From CAVTWJ01 sp963849485 (GTDB taxonomy: Bacteria > Oederibacteriota > Muellerivitia > Muellerivitales > Muellerivitaceae), in the NCBI GenBank assembly GCA_963849485.1, contig CAWKIF010000079.1, forward strand, positions 124,001 to 188,000: DNA of 64,000 nucleotides, given 5' to 3'. The position numbers and the translations under genes are program-made. Shown in pieces: positions 16,362 to 24,807 of the stretch (position 1 is the stretch's first letter; every line of letters begins with the position of its first letter). The notes below the pieces were generated by a model. The model searched no databases, was not told where the DNA came from, and was given only the letters and a program-made list of their open reading frames with translations.

Positions 16362-16840
16362 TTCGACGGGCATCCCCCGCTTGAATTATTCCCAAAAAAT
16401 TTATTGTACAAACCTGTCAAACTCACATTCACCGTTGCGGTGGCCGCCCCTCCTAAACCAACACCTGCGCTTGCGTTCCCAGTAGCACCATTTTGTCCAT
16501 AAGTAGTATCAACGCCTACACTTAGACCATTACCAACACCGCCCGCAACATCCACATATCCAATATTATCCGATCCGGTTTTGACTATCTCTTGGGTGTA
16601 GGCAATCGTTCCTAAAACTCCGGCCCCTACACCTAAACCTACAGAAACATCTTTGAGTTGAAAGCTATTTGAATAAGTAGCTGTAATAATCCCTGCGGCC
16701 CCAACCCCAGCTTGAAATGAGACAACATAGTCCGTTCCAAACGGATCAACAAATCTAAGGGGGTTGTTCCCGCAGTATTCGTAGAGATTTAGAGAAGGTT
16801 TTCCGACACTCTCTTTATAACCGCGCGGATCATCGTTCAT
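16358..16840 (-). pseudogene. Orphan Rhs core end with C-terminal tip domain
   Basis: 160 residues beginning inside an Rhs core: NLYEYCGNNPLRFVDPFG is the conserved end of the Rhs/YD-repeat core, after which variable toxic tips follow. The tip here is about 125 residues, rich in Gly/Ala/Val and amphipathic, and I do not recognise it. The reading frame shows Rhs-like residues back to about 16855, directly beside the ABC transporter stop, so the rest of the Rhs gene was lost at a sharp junction. It may still be a silent toxin cassette. Confidence 0.7.
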
Positions 16841-16861
16841 AGATATACGACCAACTATTTA

Positions 16862-18760
16862 TCAACTCTTCATCATACCTTTGTAATAGGCGTTGACCCG
16901 GGCGACGGTAGCGGGTTTTCCCACCGCCCCAATCCTGCCTTTCACGATAACGATCACCTGGTCCGCCCCCCGGGCGAGGGCCGGGTGGTGGGTCAGGGCC
17001 AGGATGGTACAGCGGCCCCGCAAGCCCTGAAGCACCTTCAGGATTCGCCCTTCGTTTACTTTATCCAGGTTGGACATGGCCTCATCCATCACCAGCAACT
17101 GGGGTTGGACCAGCATGGCCCGGGCGATTTGAAGGCGCTGGCGCTCTCCCAAAGACAAGGGACCGTGCCCGTCAACCAAGAAGGTCTCCAGGCCCTGGGG
17201 CAGACGCTTCACCACGTCGTCCAGGCAGGCCGCTTTCAAAGCCTCCCAAACTTGGCGTTCACTCGCGTCAGGCACTTGGTAGCAAAGGTTTTCTTTAAGG
17301 GTGGCGCTTAACAAAATTCCATCCGCCGAGACTAGGGAGGTTGCCCGGCGCAGGTCCTCTTCCGCCAAATCTTGGATATTCTGCCCATCCAAAAGGATCT
17401 TCCCTTGCGTTGCGGGTCTCAGCCCCAAGATCAGTTCGGCCAGGGTACTCTTGCCCGAGCCGGAAGGCCCCACAAGCGCGTTCAGTTTTCCCGGAAGCAA
17501 GGTGAAAGATAATTGGTGCAGTACTTTGGCCCCGTGGCTGTAGCGGTAGTCCAGATTCTCAACGCTCACCAAGCCCGGGCCGGGTTTCAGGGGGATCGTC
17601 CCGAAATTTTCAGGCTTCCTCACCGCCAAACGCAGACCCCGGCGGAAAGAGCTGATATGTTCCTGGATGATGACGACCATTCCCGATAGTGAATCGAGCG
17701 GGTTATAGAGCTGGTCGATATAGGCCACCAGCATCACCACGTCGCCCGGGGTCAATTGCTTCTCAAAGGCCTTCCAACCGCCCACCAGAAGCACCATGGC
17801 CTTGCTCACCTGCACGAAAAAATCCTGCCCAAAAAGGGCCCAGGCGCCCAGCCGGTCCTTCGAGACGGCCCCCGAGTAGGCCCGGTAGGTTTCCTTTTCC
17901 AGGGCCGAAAGTTCCCGTTCCGTCGCCCCGCTGGCCCGCACCGTCTTGAGGCCCGCCAGGCTTTCGGAGATTCTCCCCGAGATGGATTGCCATTGCTGGT
18001 AGTAGGAGTCCAGGTTGACCCCCAACTTTCGGGTGGAAGCCACCGCCACCCAAACGTAGAGGGGCAGGGGCGCCAGCGCCACCACGGCAAGCAACCGGCT
18101 TTGGGAAAGCATGATGACTAGGATGCCCACCAGGCTGATGACTTCCGGGCCGACCCGAAGGGCCAGCATGGTCACCACGGGCTCGACCTGCTCCACCTGG
18201 TCGACCTGCTTGGTCAAGAAGGAGGCCCGGTCCGCGCTGTCCCGGCTCAAGGGCAGGTGGAGCGCCTTGCGGAAGACGGCCAGGATCACCGCCCTTTCCA
18301 TGCCGTGCCCCGCCCGGCTGGTGAGGATTTCCGCCCAGGCCGAGGTGAAGGAAGCCAGAAGGGAGATTAACAAGAGGAGCACGACCACCACGATCAGGGT
18401 GGCCATAGCCTGCTTGGGGGTACGGTGGGCGACGATGTGGCGGGTGTGGGGGACTTTGGATTTCCACGCCTCGACCAGGGTCCTTTCGTCCTTTTCAAAG
18501 AACCCGTCGTCCCAGCTGTTCTTGACGAAAACTCCGGCCACGTCGTTGACGGCTTCCCGGTAAAGCAAGGGCTGGACGAGTAAAAGGAGGCTGGAAAAGC
18601 CCGCCAGGGCCAGGATGGAGAGGAATAGCCCCCGCCGCCGCATGGCCATTTTGAAGAGGCTTTTAAGCGGACGGGCCGCGTCCAAATCGGCTTCGGAAGC
18701 CGGGCCCTTCTCGAATTCACCTTTCAAAAAAGACCTCTTTAATCTTTGTTGTCTCTGCAT
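16862..18760 (-). CDS. ABC exporter, fused permease and ATPase
   Basis: A 632-residue half-transporter of the MsbA/MDR type. The membrane domain covers about residues 45-380 and the ATPase about 395-625. Walker A is GPSGSGKST, the signature LSLGERQ, Walker B LLVMDEAMSNLD and the switch His LTHHPA, so it should be active, as a homodimer. The first periplasmic loop (about residues 75-110) is longer than usual. The substrate cannot be told. Its 3' end abuts the Rhs fragment. Confidence 0.88.
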   Translation of the reverse strand: MQRQQRLKRSFLKGEFEKGPASEADLDAARPLKSLFKMAMRRRGLFLSILALAGFSSLLLLVQPLLYREAVNDVAGVFVKNSWDDGFFEKDERTLVEAWKSKVPHTRHIVAHRTPKQAMATLIVVVVLLLLISLLASFTSAWAEILTSRAGHGMERAVILAVFRKALHLPLSRDSADRASFLTKQVDQVEQVEPVVTMLALRVGPEVISLVGILVIMLSQSRLLAVVALAPLPLYVWVAVASTRKLGVNLDSYYQQWQSISGRISESLAGLKTVRASGATERELSALEKETYRAYSGAVSKDRLGAWALFGQDFFVQVSKAMVLLVGGWKAFEKQLTPGDVVMLVAYIDQLYNPLDSLSGMVVIIQEHISSFRRGLRLAVRKPENFGTIPLKPGPGLVSVENLDYRYSHGAKVLHQLSFTLLPGKLNALVGPSGSGKSTLAELILGLRPATQGKILLDGQNIQDLAEEDLRRATSLVSADGILLSATLKENLCYQVPDASERQVWEALKAACLDDVVKRLPQGLETFLVDGHGPLSLGERQRLQIARAMLVQPQLLVMDEAMSNLDKVNEGRILKVLQGLRGRCTILALTHHPALARGADQVIVIVKGRIGAVGKPATVARVNAYYKGMMKS

Positions 18761-19156
18761 TTTCTAACATGTTTTCCTTTCCAATGGTTAATTGTTTGAC
18801 TTTATTTCTCCAACTCGACCTTGTCATTTTCACCCAAAAAGAATACATAAGTATACTTGTAAACTTGCACTCTTTTTTTACACCCAATACCCTCTCCAAA
18901 AATTAAGACGCGCTAACAAGATCGCGAGAAAAGCATTGAAATTTATCCATAAGAGGGAGGTAGTCATGTCTTCAGTACCGAAGTTTGGGGATCGCCTATT
19001 CGCAATTAAGGAACATGATGCCACAAGTCTGCATTGGGATTTAAGGGCGCACGCCAGTGGAAAATTACTGCTTTCTTGGGTCCTATTAGAGCCACCTCAC
19101 TTGGATCCCGCAAGATACATAAAAGCCATCAAATGGAACGATCATGATTTTAATTA

Positions 19157-20455
19157 CAAGAGTTAGACAGCTAAACAGAAAAGGAAAAGGCCAGGAAAAT
19201 CCCGGAAAAGTTGGTAGTTTGAGGTTGCGAGACGCTCAACACCAACAGGGAGGTTTTCATGGCCTACTCCAATCTATTCCAAATCGTGAAAAGCCGCAAA
19301 TGCCAAAAGGGACTACCCAGTCTTCTATCCGGCGTGCAACAACTCTTGGCCTCTCTTTGCCCCAGTGGAAACATGGCCCTGATGAAGTTTCCACTCGAAC
19401 AAGCTTCTTTTGCATTAGGTCAAAAAATCCGATCCTGCTCTTCTGAAGCCGCCTATGTTTCTCAACCTGAAATCGAGGCTTCTCAGCGTGCCTATAACCG
19501 TTTTCTCCAAAAGGCCCCGGCTCAAGACCTTTTTTCCCTTCTGATCTCCCGCCTCCCCGATCACTTGTTCTCGGGGCCGGGCACCACTTGGATCCTAGAC
19601 GATACCCCCTTGAAGAAAAGCGGTTTCCGCATGGAAAAAGCCGGAAAGTTTAACCATAACGGCGCTTTCTATCACGGTTACCAGCTCCCAGTCCTTGTTT
19701 CTCGATCCGTTCAAGGGGTGTTCCCCTTGGGGTTTGCGCTTAAAGGAAAGACATGCCCTTCCAAAATTAACCTTTCCAAAACCCTCTTAGAAGTGGCCTT
19801 GAATCAAGGTTTTTCTCCAGACTTCCTGGTCTTCGACACTTGGTTCACTGTCGCCGAACTATTAGTCTTCGCCGATGAAAGAGACTTGCGCTTCGTGGGT
19901 TCCCTCAAAAGAAACCGGGTTCTTTACATCAACGGCCGCAAAACATCGCCCAAGAAACTTCTCAAAAAACTGCCCAAGTCCACCCATTCGTCTTTTGAGG
20001 TGACCCTCTCCAACGGCCGCACCTACCGTCTCGTGGCCTTCCGTCGACGGCTATCTTCCCGGAAAACCCGTATCGAATTCCTACTGACGAATGATTGGGT
20101 ATCCTCTGACGAGGCCATCGCTCAGGTCTATTTGAGGCGGTGGGGCATTGAAACTTTCTTCCGGGAAGCCAAGCAATCCTTCGCATTGGAGAAATTCCAC
20201 AACCGTTCCTGGAAAACCATCCAAAACCACTTGGCGTTTTCCTTGTGCGCCATGCTTTTGGTAGCCTACCTGCGGTCTCTTTTTGAATCGCTTAGGAAAA
20301 AATCATTGGCTTTCGTGAGAACCTTCGCCTTTTTCAAGCGCGTCCGGCTCGTCTTGAAGGCCACCAACGGGTTCTCATTGACAGTCTGGCAAACCCTTCC
20401 AAACCCGTTGTATTTCAAACGCTTTGGACTACACTCGTGAAGTGTCTAACTCTTG
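19157..20455 (+). mobile_element. Insertion sequence (IS4-superfamily), 1299 bp, with TAATTA target duplication
   Basis: Perfect 13-bp terminal inverted repeats CAAGAGTTAGACA (19157-19169) and its complement (20443-20455). They are flanked on both sides by TAATTA (19151-19156 and 20456-20461), read as a 6-bp target duplication. The transposase covers most of the element. Clean ends suggest a recent insertion. Confidence 0.85.
19259..20440 (+). CDS. IS4-superfamily transposase
   Basis: Intact 393-residue DDE transposase. Visible marks: WILDDTPLKKSG (first Asp), FLVFDTWFTVAELL (second Asp) and YLRRWGIETFFREAKQSFALEKFHNRSW with the catalytic Glu in the Y-(2)-R-(3)-E-(6)-K type signature. A GGGAGG site precedes the ATG. 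It lies inside the split phosphoesterase gene. Confidence 0.88.
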   Translation: MAYSNLFQIVKSRKCQKGLPSLLSGVQQLLASLCPSGNMALMKFPLEQASFALGQKIRSCSSEAAYVSQPEIEASQRAYNRFLQKAPAQDLFSLLISRLPDHLFSGPGTTWILDDTPLKKSGFRMEKAGKFNHNGAFYHGYQLPVLVSRSVQGVFPLGFALKGKTCPSKINLSKTLLEVALNQGFSPDFLVFDTWFTVAELLVFADERDLRFVGSLKRNRVLYINGRKTSPKKLLKKLPKSTHSSFEVTLSNGRTYRLVAFRRRLSSRKTRIEFLLTNDWVSSDEAIAQVYLRRWGIETFFREAKQSFALEKFHNRSWKTIQNHLAFSLCAMLLVAYLRSLFESLRKKSLAFVRTFAFFKRVRLVLKATNGFSLTVWQTLPNPLYFKRFGLHS

Positions 20456-20809
20456 TAATTATCTTCTTTCGGAAAGAATAATTCTTCCACCTAATTCGGG
20501 GGCTGGACCAATCGCGAATTGGGATAAGGGTGTTTACCGTCTTTTGGATGGATCAACTATTATTGCTCAATTTTATAAGAGACATTTACGTATCTATTTG
20601 GAGGGTGAACGCTTGCGCGGCGGCTTTATTCTAAAATGGGTCGGTCCCAAGGAAACTGACTGGCTGTGGATCAAGGTTGATGATGAATATGCCGATCCAT
20701 TCCGGCGATTTCCAAATGTCTTGACTCCAGAAAAAATCCGAGAGTTAGAAAACAAAATTCATCGAAAAATGGATCTTCGACAGATTAAATTAATTTAATG
20801 CTTAAACGC

Positions 20810-21958
20810 TCAAGAACCTCTTTGCTCTAAAAGCCATTGTGTCAGCGGCCAAGCCTCAATTTTGGGCGCTAAGGAGTATTTCTTTTGGCCTGGATAGAGG
20901 ACCAACAGGCGGTCTAACTTTAAATCTTCCATCGCGATGCGCATGGAGGATGTCAACCGGGGCGCATCGGTTCGTTTGCACTCGATTCCGATGCGCCGTC
21001 CTTCGGATAGGCAGAACAAATCCAACTCGGCTCCGTTATGAGTCGCCCAAAAATAGGCTTCTTCAGGATTCAATTTTTTCAGGACTTCCTCTATTATGAA
21101 CCCCTCCCAAGAGGCTCCCGCCTTGGGATGGGAAATAAGACCCTGCCGGGTTTGAATTCCCAAAAGGTAATGCAACAGGCCCGTATCCCGAAGATAAACC
21201 TTGGGGGCTTTGACCTGCCTTTTTTTAAGGTTTTCGTGCCAAGGCCTCAGCTGGCGCACCATGAACATTCCCTCTAAAAGATCCAGGTACCGGCGGACAG
21301 TCGGCTCGGAAATACCCATGGCAGAGGCGGGTTCAGCCGCGTTCCAGATCTGGCCGTGATAATGGGCCACCATCGACCAAAAGCGCCGCAAGGATTCGGC
21401 GGGAATGGAAATTCCCATTTGGGGAACATCACGCTCTAAAAACATGCGGACATAATTCTTTCGCCACGCCAAGCTGTCTTTCTCGGATCGGGCCAAATAA
21501 GCGGGGGGTAACCCGCCCCTGAGCCAAAGACGATCGGTGTTCCGAATTCCCACGTCGGTGACGGCAAATCCACCAATCACGACGGTTTCCAACCGACCTG
21601 CGAGCGATTCCGAGGATTTTCGGATCAATACCGGGGAGGAACTTCCAAGGATAAGAAACCTCGCTGGAAGCGGCCGGCGGTCCGCCAGGACCCTTAAGAG
21701 AGGGAAAAGATCCGGCTGGCGCTGGATTTCATCGATCACGACTAAGCCCTTGAGTTTTTTCAATTCTTCCATAGGGCTTTCTTCCAGGCGGGCCAAACCG
21801 GTTGGATCCTCCAAGTCAAAATATCCGGAAGAATCGGTTTTCGCCCATCCCCGGGCCAAAGTTGTCTTGCCGCATTGGCGGGGGCCAATGAGGGCTACAA
21901 TTCGGCTGCGGCGTATGGCAACAGCGATTTGATTTCGGAGACCTTTACGTAAAATCAT
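20810..21958 (-). CDS. AAA ATPase with DUF4143 C-terminal domain
   Basis: A 382-residue protein of the common AAA/DUF4143 family. Walker A is GPRQCGKTT (residues 25-33), Walker B VVIDEIQRQPDLF, followed by LILGSSSP as sensor. The C-terminal DUF4143 part has WEGFIIEEVLKK and ELDLFCLSEGRRIGIECKR, a nuclease-like fold. The cellular role of this family is unclear. The start is set at ATG 21958; the frame upstream runs into hypD. Probably mobile accessory DNA at the island edge. Confidence 0.85.
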   Translation of the reverse strand: MILRKGLRNQIAVAIRRSRIVALIGPRQCGKTTLARGWAKTDSSGYFDLEDPTGLARLEESPMEELKKLKGLVVIDEIQRQPDLFPLLRVLADRRPLPARFLILGSSSPVLIRKSSESLAGRLETVVIGGFAVTDVGIRNTDRLWLRGGLPPAYLARSEKDSLAWRKNYVRMFLERDVPQMGISIPAESLRRFWSMVAHYHGQIWNAAEPASAMGISEPTVRRYLDLLEGMFMVRQLRPWHENLKKRQVKAPKVYLRDTGLLHYLLGIQTRQGLISHPKAGASWEGFIIEEVLKKLNPEEAYFWATHNGAELDLFCLSEGRRIGIECKRTDAPRLTSSMRIAMEDLKLDRLLVLYPGQKKYSLAPKIEAWPLTQWLLEQRGS

Positions 21959-22041
21959 GAGGAAATAGTACCATGAAATTCGAACACTCAGTGTTCCTTT
22001 TTCATGGAACGAATTTAGAGGTTTAAACCCATAATTGTGAG

Positions 22042-23141
22042 TTAGGTTGTAACCGTCTCCGCCCGGCGGTAGCGGTAATAGGCGGAGCAGGCGCCTTCGG
22101 TGGAGACCATGGGCGCGCCCAAGGGGTGCTCGGGGGTACAGCGGGTGCCGAAGGCCGGGCATTGGGCGGGTTTCTTGATTCCCAGCAGGATCTGGCCGCT
22201 GATGCATTCGGTGCTTTCCTCGGCCGTGACATGGGCCACGCCGAACTTCTGCTCGGCGTCAAAATCCCGGTATTTCTCGTTCAAGGCCCAGCCGCTCTTG
22301 GGGATCAGCCCGATCCCCCGCCATTTCTTGTCGATCACCTTAAACACTTCCGCGATTACCTTGAGGGATTCAAATTCCCTTCTTTCCTAACCGACCGGGC
22401 ATATTGGTTCTCGACCTCGTGCCTTCCCTCTTCCAACTGCTTCACGCAGAGGTAGGTGCCCTGCAGGATATCCAGGGGCTCGAACCCCGTGACTACGATG
22501 GGAACCTTGTATTTCTCGGCGATGGGCGGGTACTGCTCCCACCCCATGATGGTGCAGACATGGCCCGCGGCCAGGTAGCCCTGCACCCGGTTTTCGGGGG
22601 AGGAAAGGATGGCTTCCATGGCGGGGGGCACCAGCACGTGAGAGGCGAGAATCGAGAAGTTTTTGAGCCCCAGGGCCTTCGCCTGGATCACCGCCATGGC
22701 GTTGGGGGAAGCGGTGGTCTCGAACCCCACCGCGAAGAAAACCACTTCCTTCTCGGGATTCTTTTGGGCGATCTTTACCGCGTCCAGGGGCGAATAGACC
22801 AGCCTCACCTGCCCGCCCTGGGCCTTCACCGAGAGCAGGTCTTTCCCCGTTCCGGGCACGCGCATCATGTCGCCGAAGGAGCAGAAAATAACCTCGGGCC
22901 TAGCGGCGATTTCGACTGCCTTGTCGATGACTTCCACCGGCGTCACGCAGACCGGACAGCCGGGGCCGTGCACCAGGGAGATTTGGGGAGGAAGCAGGTC
23001 TTCGAGCCCGTAACGGGCGATGGAATGGGTCTGGCCGCCGCAGATTTCCATGATGACCCAGGGCTTGGTAGTGATGCCCTTGATCTTCCCGGCCAGCGCG
23101 ATACAGGCCTCGCCGTCGCGGAACTCATCGACGTATTTCAT
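22042..23141 (-). pseudogene. hypD: HypD hydrogenase maturation protein, frameshifted
   Basis: HypD is the Fe-S scaffold on which the Fe(CN)2CO unit is built with HypC. The first 261 residues (22356-23141) carry EICGGQTH (C34) and GPGCPVC (C62, C65). After VRKEGN near 22370 the frame breaks, and the rest (KVIDKKWRGIGLIPKSGW to the end) continues in another frame to 22042. Adding one base restores GN-L-ESLKVIAEVFKVID. The C-terminal part keeps conserved cysteines of the cluster region. Either a true lesion or a base-call error; three operational hydrogenases nearby favour the latter. Confidence 0.82.
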
Positions 23142-23386
23142 GGCACTTGCCCTGAGGAAAGCTCCTTGATCATTTGGAAGTCCTCGAGGGTTTTCAGGGC
23201 TTCTTCCTCATCCAAGAGGCTGATGGCCACCCCCACATGCACGATGACGTAATCGCCCACCTTGGCCTGGGGCAGGCAGGAAAGGGAGACTTCCCGGGCC
23301 ACGCCATCAAAATCGACCTTAGCTACGCGAAAAAGGGGGTCTTCCCCCTGGACGGTTAGTATTTTTCCCGGCACCGCGAGACACAT
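23138..23386 (-). CDS. hypC: Hydrogenase maturation chaperone HypC
   Basis: 82-residue HypC/HybG chaperone that carries the Fe(CN)2CO precursor between HypD and the large subunit. The essential N-terminal M1-C2 (MCLAVPGKI) is present, followed by the beta-barrel core ending in VIVHVGVAISLLDEEEA. The 3' end overlaps the hypD start by four bases. A GGAG-like site lies before the ATG. Confidence 0.93.
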   Translation of the reverse strand: MCLAVPGKILTVQGEDPLFRVAKVDFDGVAREVSLSCLPQAKVGDYVIVHVGVAISLLDEEEALKTLEDFQMIKELSSGQVP

Positions 23387-23411
23387 GAGGGGCTCCTTTT
23401 TAATTTCTACC

Positions 23412-23901
23412 TCAGATAAATTCTTCTAATTTTCGAGTGATAACCACTCTTGTTTTTGAAAATTTGTCATGCCAACCAACTGGTTTGCCATCACCACCCA
23501 AAAAAGAAAAGTATTCGAAAGGTATTAAGCGACATAATGTTCGGAGAATTACTCTTTTAGTCGTTAATGGCAATCCATCTTCAGATATTACCTTTGTACC
23601 TGTAAAATGTTTACCAAGAGTTCTTCCAAAATAGAGTTCGAGAAAAGCAAAATAAAAAAGTCAAAACATATAAGGCTCCCTTATTATTTGACGAAATCAA
23701 TTCCAGAAAACCACATACAAAACCAATTACAAACCCCATTAAAAATGTAAACAACATATCTAAAAGACAGTTCCATATCCTTTGATTCGGCGAAGCTAAA
23801 CATTCCTCTATGCGAAAGAAAACCGGTTTTTTTAGCAAGCCGACATCTTCGTCAGTCACATTAAAGACTATCTCATTTTTCCGCTTTTTTTTAGTGGGCA
23901 A
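23412..23901 (-). pseudogene. RDD-family membrane protein, frameshifted
   Basis: Two frames join to one RDD-family protein of about 162 residues. The first (TTG start at 23901 with a GGGAG site) gives SPNQRIWNCLLDMLFTFLMG and a second helix. The second frame gives FAFLELYFGRTLGKHFTGTKV, VILRTLCRLIPFEY and WHDKFSKTRVV, the classic RDD pattern, ending with TGA at 23412. The break is at a run of six T near 23655; one T fewer joins the frames. AT-rich DNA unlike the hyp genes around it. It lies between hypC and the toxin-antitoxin cassette and has its own putative promoter. Confidence 0.75.
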
Positions 23902-23940
23902 ATAAATCTCCCAATCAAAAATCGACCAATCCTGATTCTT

Positions 23941-23982
23941 ATCTTAACCCAGAGCATAAGAGGACAACGTGACGGCGGTCAC
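23941..23982 (-). promoter_or_regulatory. Possible Crp/Fnr-type promoter of the RDD gene
   Basis: The perfect inverted repeat GTGAC-GGCG-GTCAC lies at 23969-23982. TAAGAT (minus strand, 23941-23946) is 32 bp away centre to centre, exactly as at ric and norZ. The central four bases are GC-rich, unlike the other two sites, so this is less certain. Confidence 0.45.
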
Positions 23983-24037
23983 TTGTTTTTGAGAATTTTT
24001 CTCGCGAAAACGGCCTGTCCTAAGGCCAATCCCACGT
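23979..24037 (-). repeat. Displaced copy of the hypF 3' end
   Basis: 56 of 59 bases match 24808-24866, the last codons and stop of hypF. The copy starts at the stop codon and still reads GLALGQAVFARKILKNK. The two differences inside this peptide are synonymous. Together the copies bracket the toxin-antitoxin pair as direct repeats. Confidence 0.85.
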
Positions 24038-24059
24038 AGTGAATAACCTTTTCTTGCGA

Positions 24060-24407
24060 TTAGTGAGCTTTTACAACCCGGCGTTGATCGAAGGGGTTAA
24101 AACCAAAGGGTTTACAGATTTTCAGGATGCTTGCGAATTTCGGGTCCCGATTCTGAGCAAGAACCCGGTAAACGCTCTCGCGGGGCATGCCGGATTGCTT
24201 GGCCAGCCACCCGACCCCGCCATGGGCTTCCGCGACGTCACGGAGGGCAAGTTGAAATACAGCCCCGTTCCCGTCCTCCAGGCTCCGGTTGTAGGCTTCC
24301 CGTAAATATTCACGGGTTTCCTGGGGGTCATTAAGCTTGGAAAGTAGGTAATCCTTAAAATCCCCTTCCGCTTGGTGCTTTTTGGTTTTATGGATCGTGT
24401 TTTTCAT
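24060..24407 (-). CDS. HigA-like antitoxin (addiction module antidote)
   Basis: 115-residue antidote of the HigA-like family. The N-terminal part includes LNDPQETREYLREAYN, and a helix-turn-helix follows (GVGWLAKQSGMPRESVYRVLAQNRDPKFASILKI). The gene follows its toxin gene by 9 bp (toxin first, antitoxin second), the usual order of HigBA pairs. Cassette bounded by hypF-tail repeats. Confidence 0.85.
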   Translation of the reverse strand: MKNTIHKTKKHQAEGDFKDYLLSKLNDPQETREYLREAYNRSLEDGNGAVFQLALRDVAEAHGGVGWLAKQSGMPRESVYRVLAQNRDPKFASILKICKPFGFNPFDQRRVVKAH

Positions 24408-24416
24408 CTGGTCCCC

Positions 24417-24746
24417 TTATTCATTTCTCTTCTTGTGGTCTTCCATGTACTTCCGCGCGGTCGCGATATCCCGGTCCTGGCCCCTTTTCGTTCCCCCGCT
24501 CAATAACAAGACGATGAATCCCCGGACCCAGATGTAATAAACTCGGTAGCCCGGGCCCATGTTGATCTTGATCTCGTGGAGACCACCGCCTTTGTTCTCA
24601 CAATTGCTGAAGTTCCCTTCCCTGACACGGCCGATGTAGGTGAGAACCGTCGCGCGTGGGGCCTTGTCCAATGAATCCAGCCACTCCCGGACAGGATATT
24701 TCCCTTCCGGGGTTAGATAATCCTTCATGCCCTGAGGTTTATCCAT
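24417..24746 (-). CDS. RelE/HigB-type toxin (Gp49-like)
   Basis: 109-residue toxin of the RelE superfamily, expected to cleave mRNA on the ribosome. The family core is readable: PVREWLDSLD, VLTYIGRVREGNF, GGGLHEIKINMGPGYRVYYIW and IVLLLSGGTKRGQDRDIATARKYMED. It is followed by its antitoxin. Confidence 0.87.
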   Translation of the reverse strand: MDKPQGMKDYLTPEGKYPVREWLDSLDKAPRATVLTYIGRVREGNFSNCENKGGGLHEIKINMGPGYRVYYIWVRGFIVLLLSGGTKRGQDRDIATARKYMEDHKKRNE

Positions 24747-24807
24747 GGCCCAACTGTAACACTTGTGTTACATCCTTTCAAGAGTTCTTACTTGAAGGTC
24801 AATACCA

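Larger units (their letters stand above)
18966..20798 (+). pseudogene. Stand-alone LigD-type 3'-phosphoesterase gene, split by an IS
   Basis: 5' part: 18966-19156, with a GGGAGG site; residues FAIKEHDATSLHWDLR match the catalytic start of the LigD phosphoesterase (PE) domain. 3' part: 20462-20798, with NSGAGPIANWDKGVYRL, LRGGFILKW and DWLWIKVDDEY, the rest of that domain. Removing 19157-20455 and one TAATTA copy restores a continuous frame of about 175 residues. In NHEJ the PE domain removes 3' phosphates and ribonucleotides. No ligase or Ku gene is next to it. The IS ends the first part with a stop after KS. Confidence 0.82.

Noticed and set aside
22042..22347. Separate 101-residue gene downstream of hypD
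   Set aside because: Its sequence is the C-terminal part of HypD, so it is treated as part of a frameshifted hypD.
23437..23634. 65-codon plus-strand gene
   Set aside because: The minus strand here reads as the second half of an RDD-family protein, which explains the open frame.
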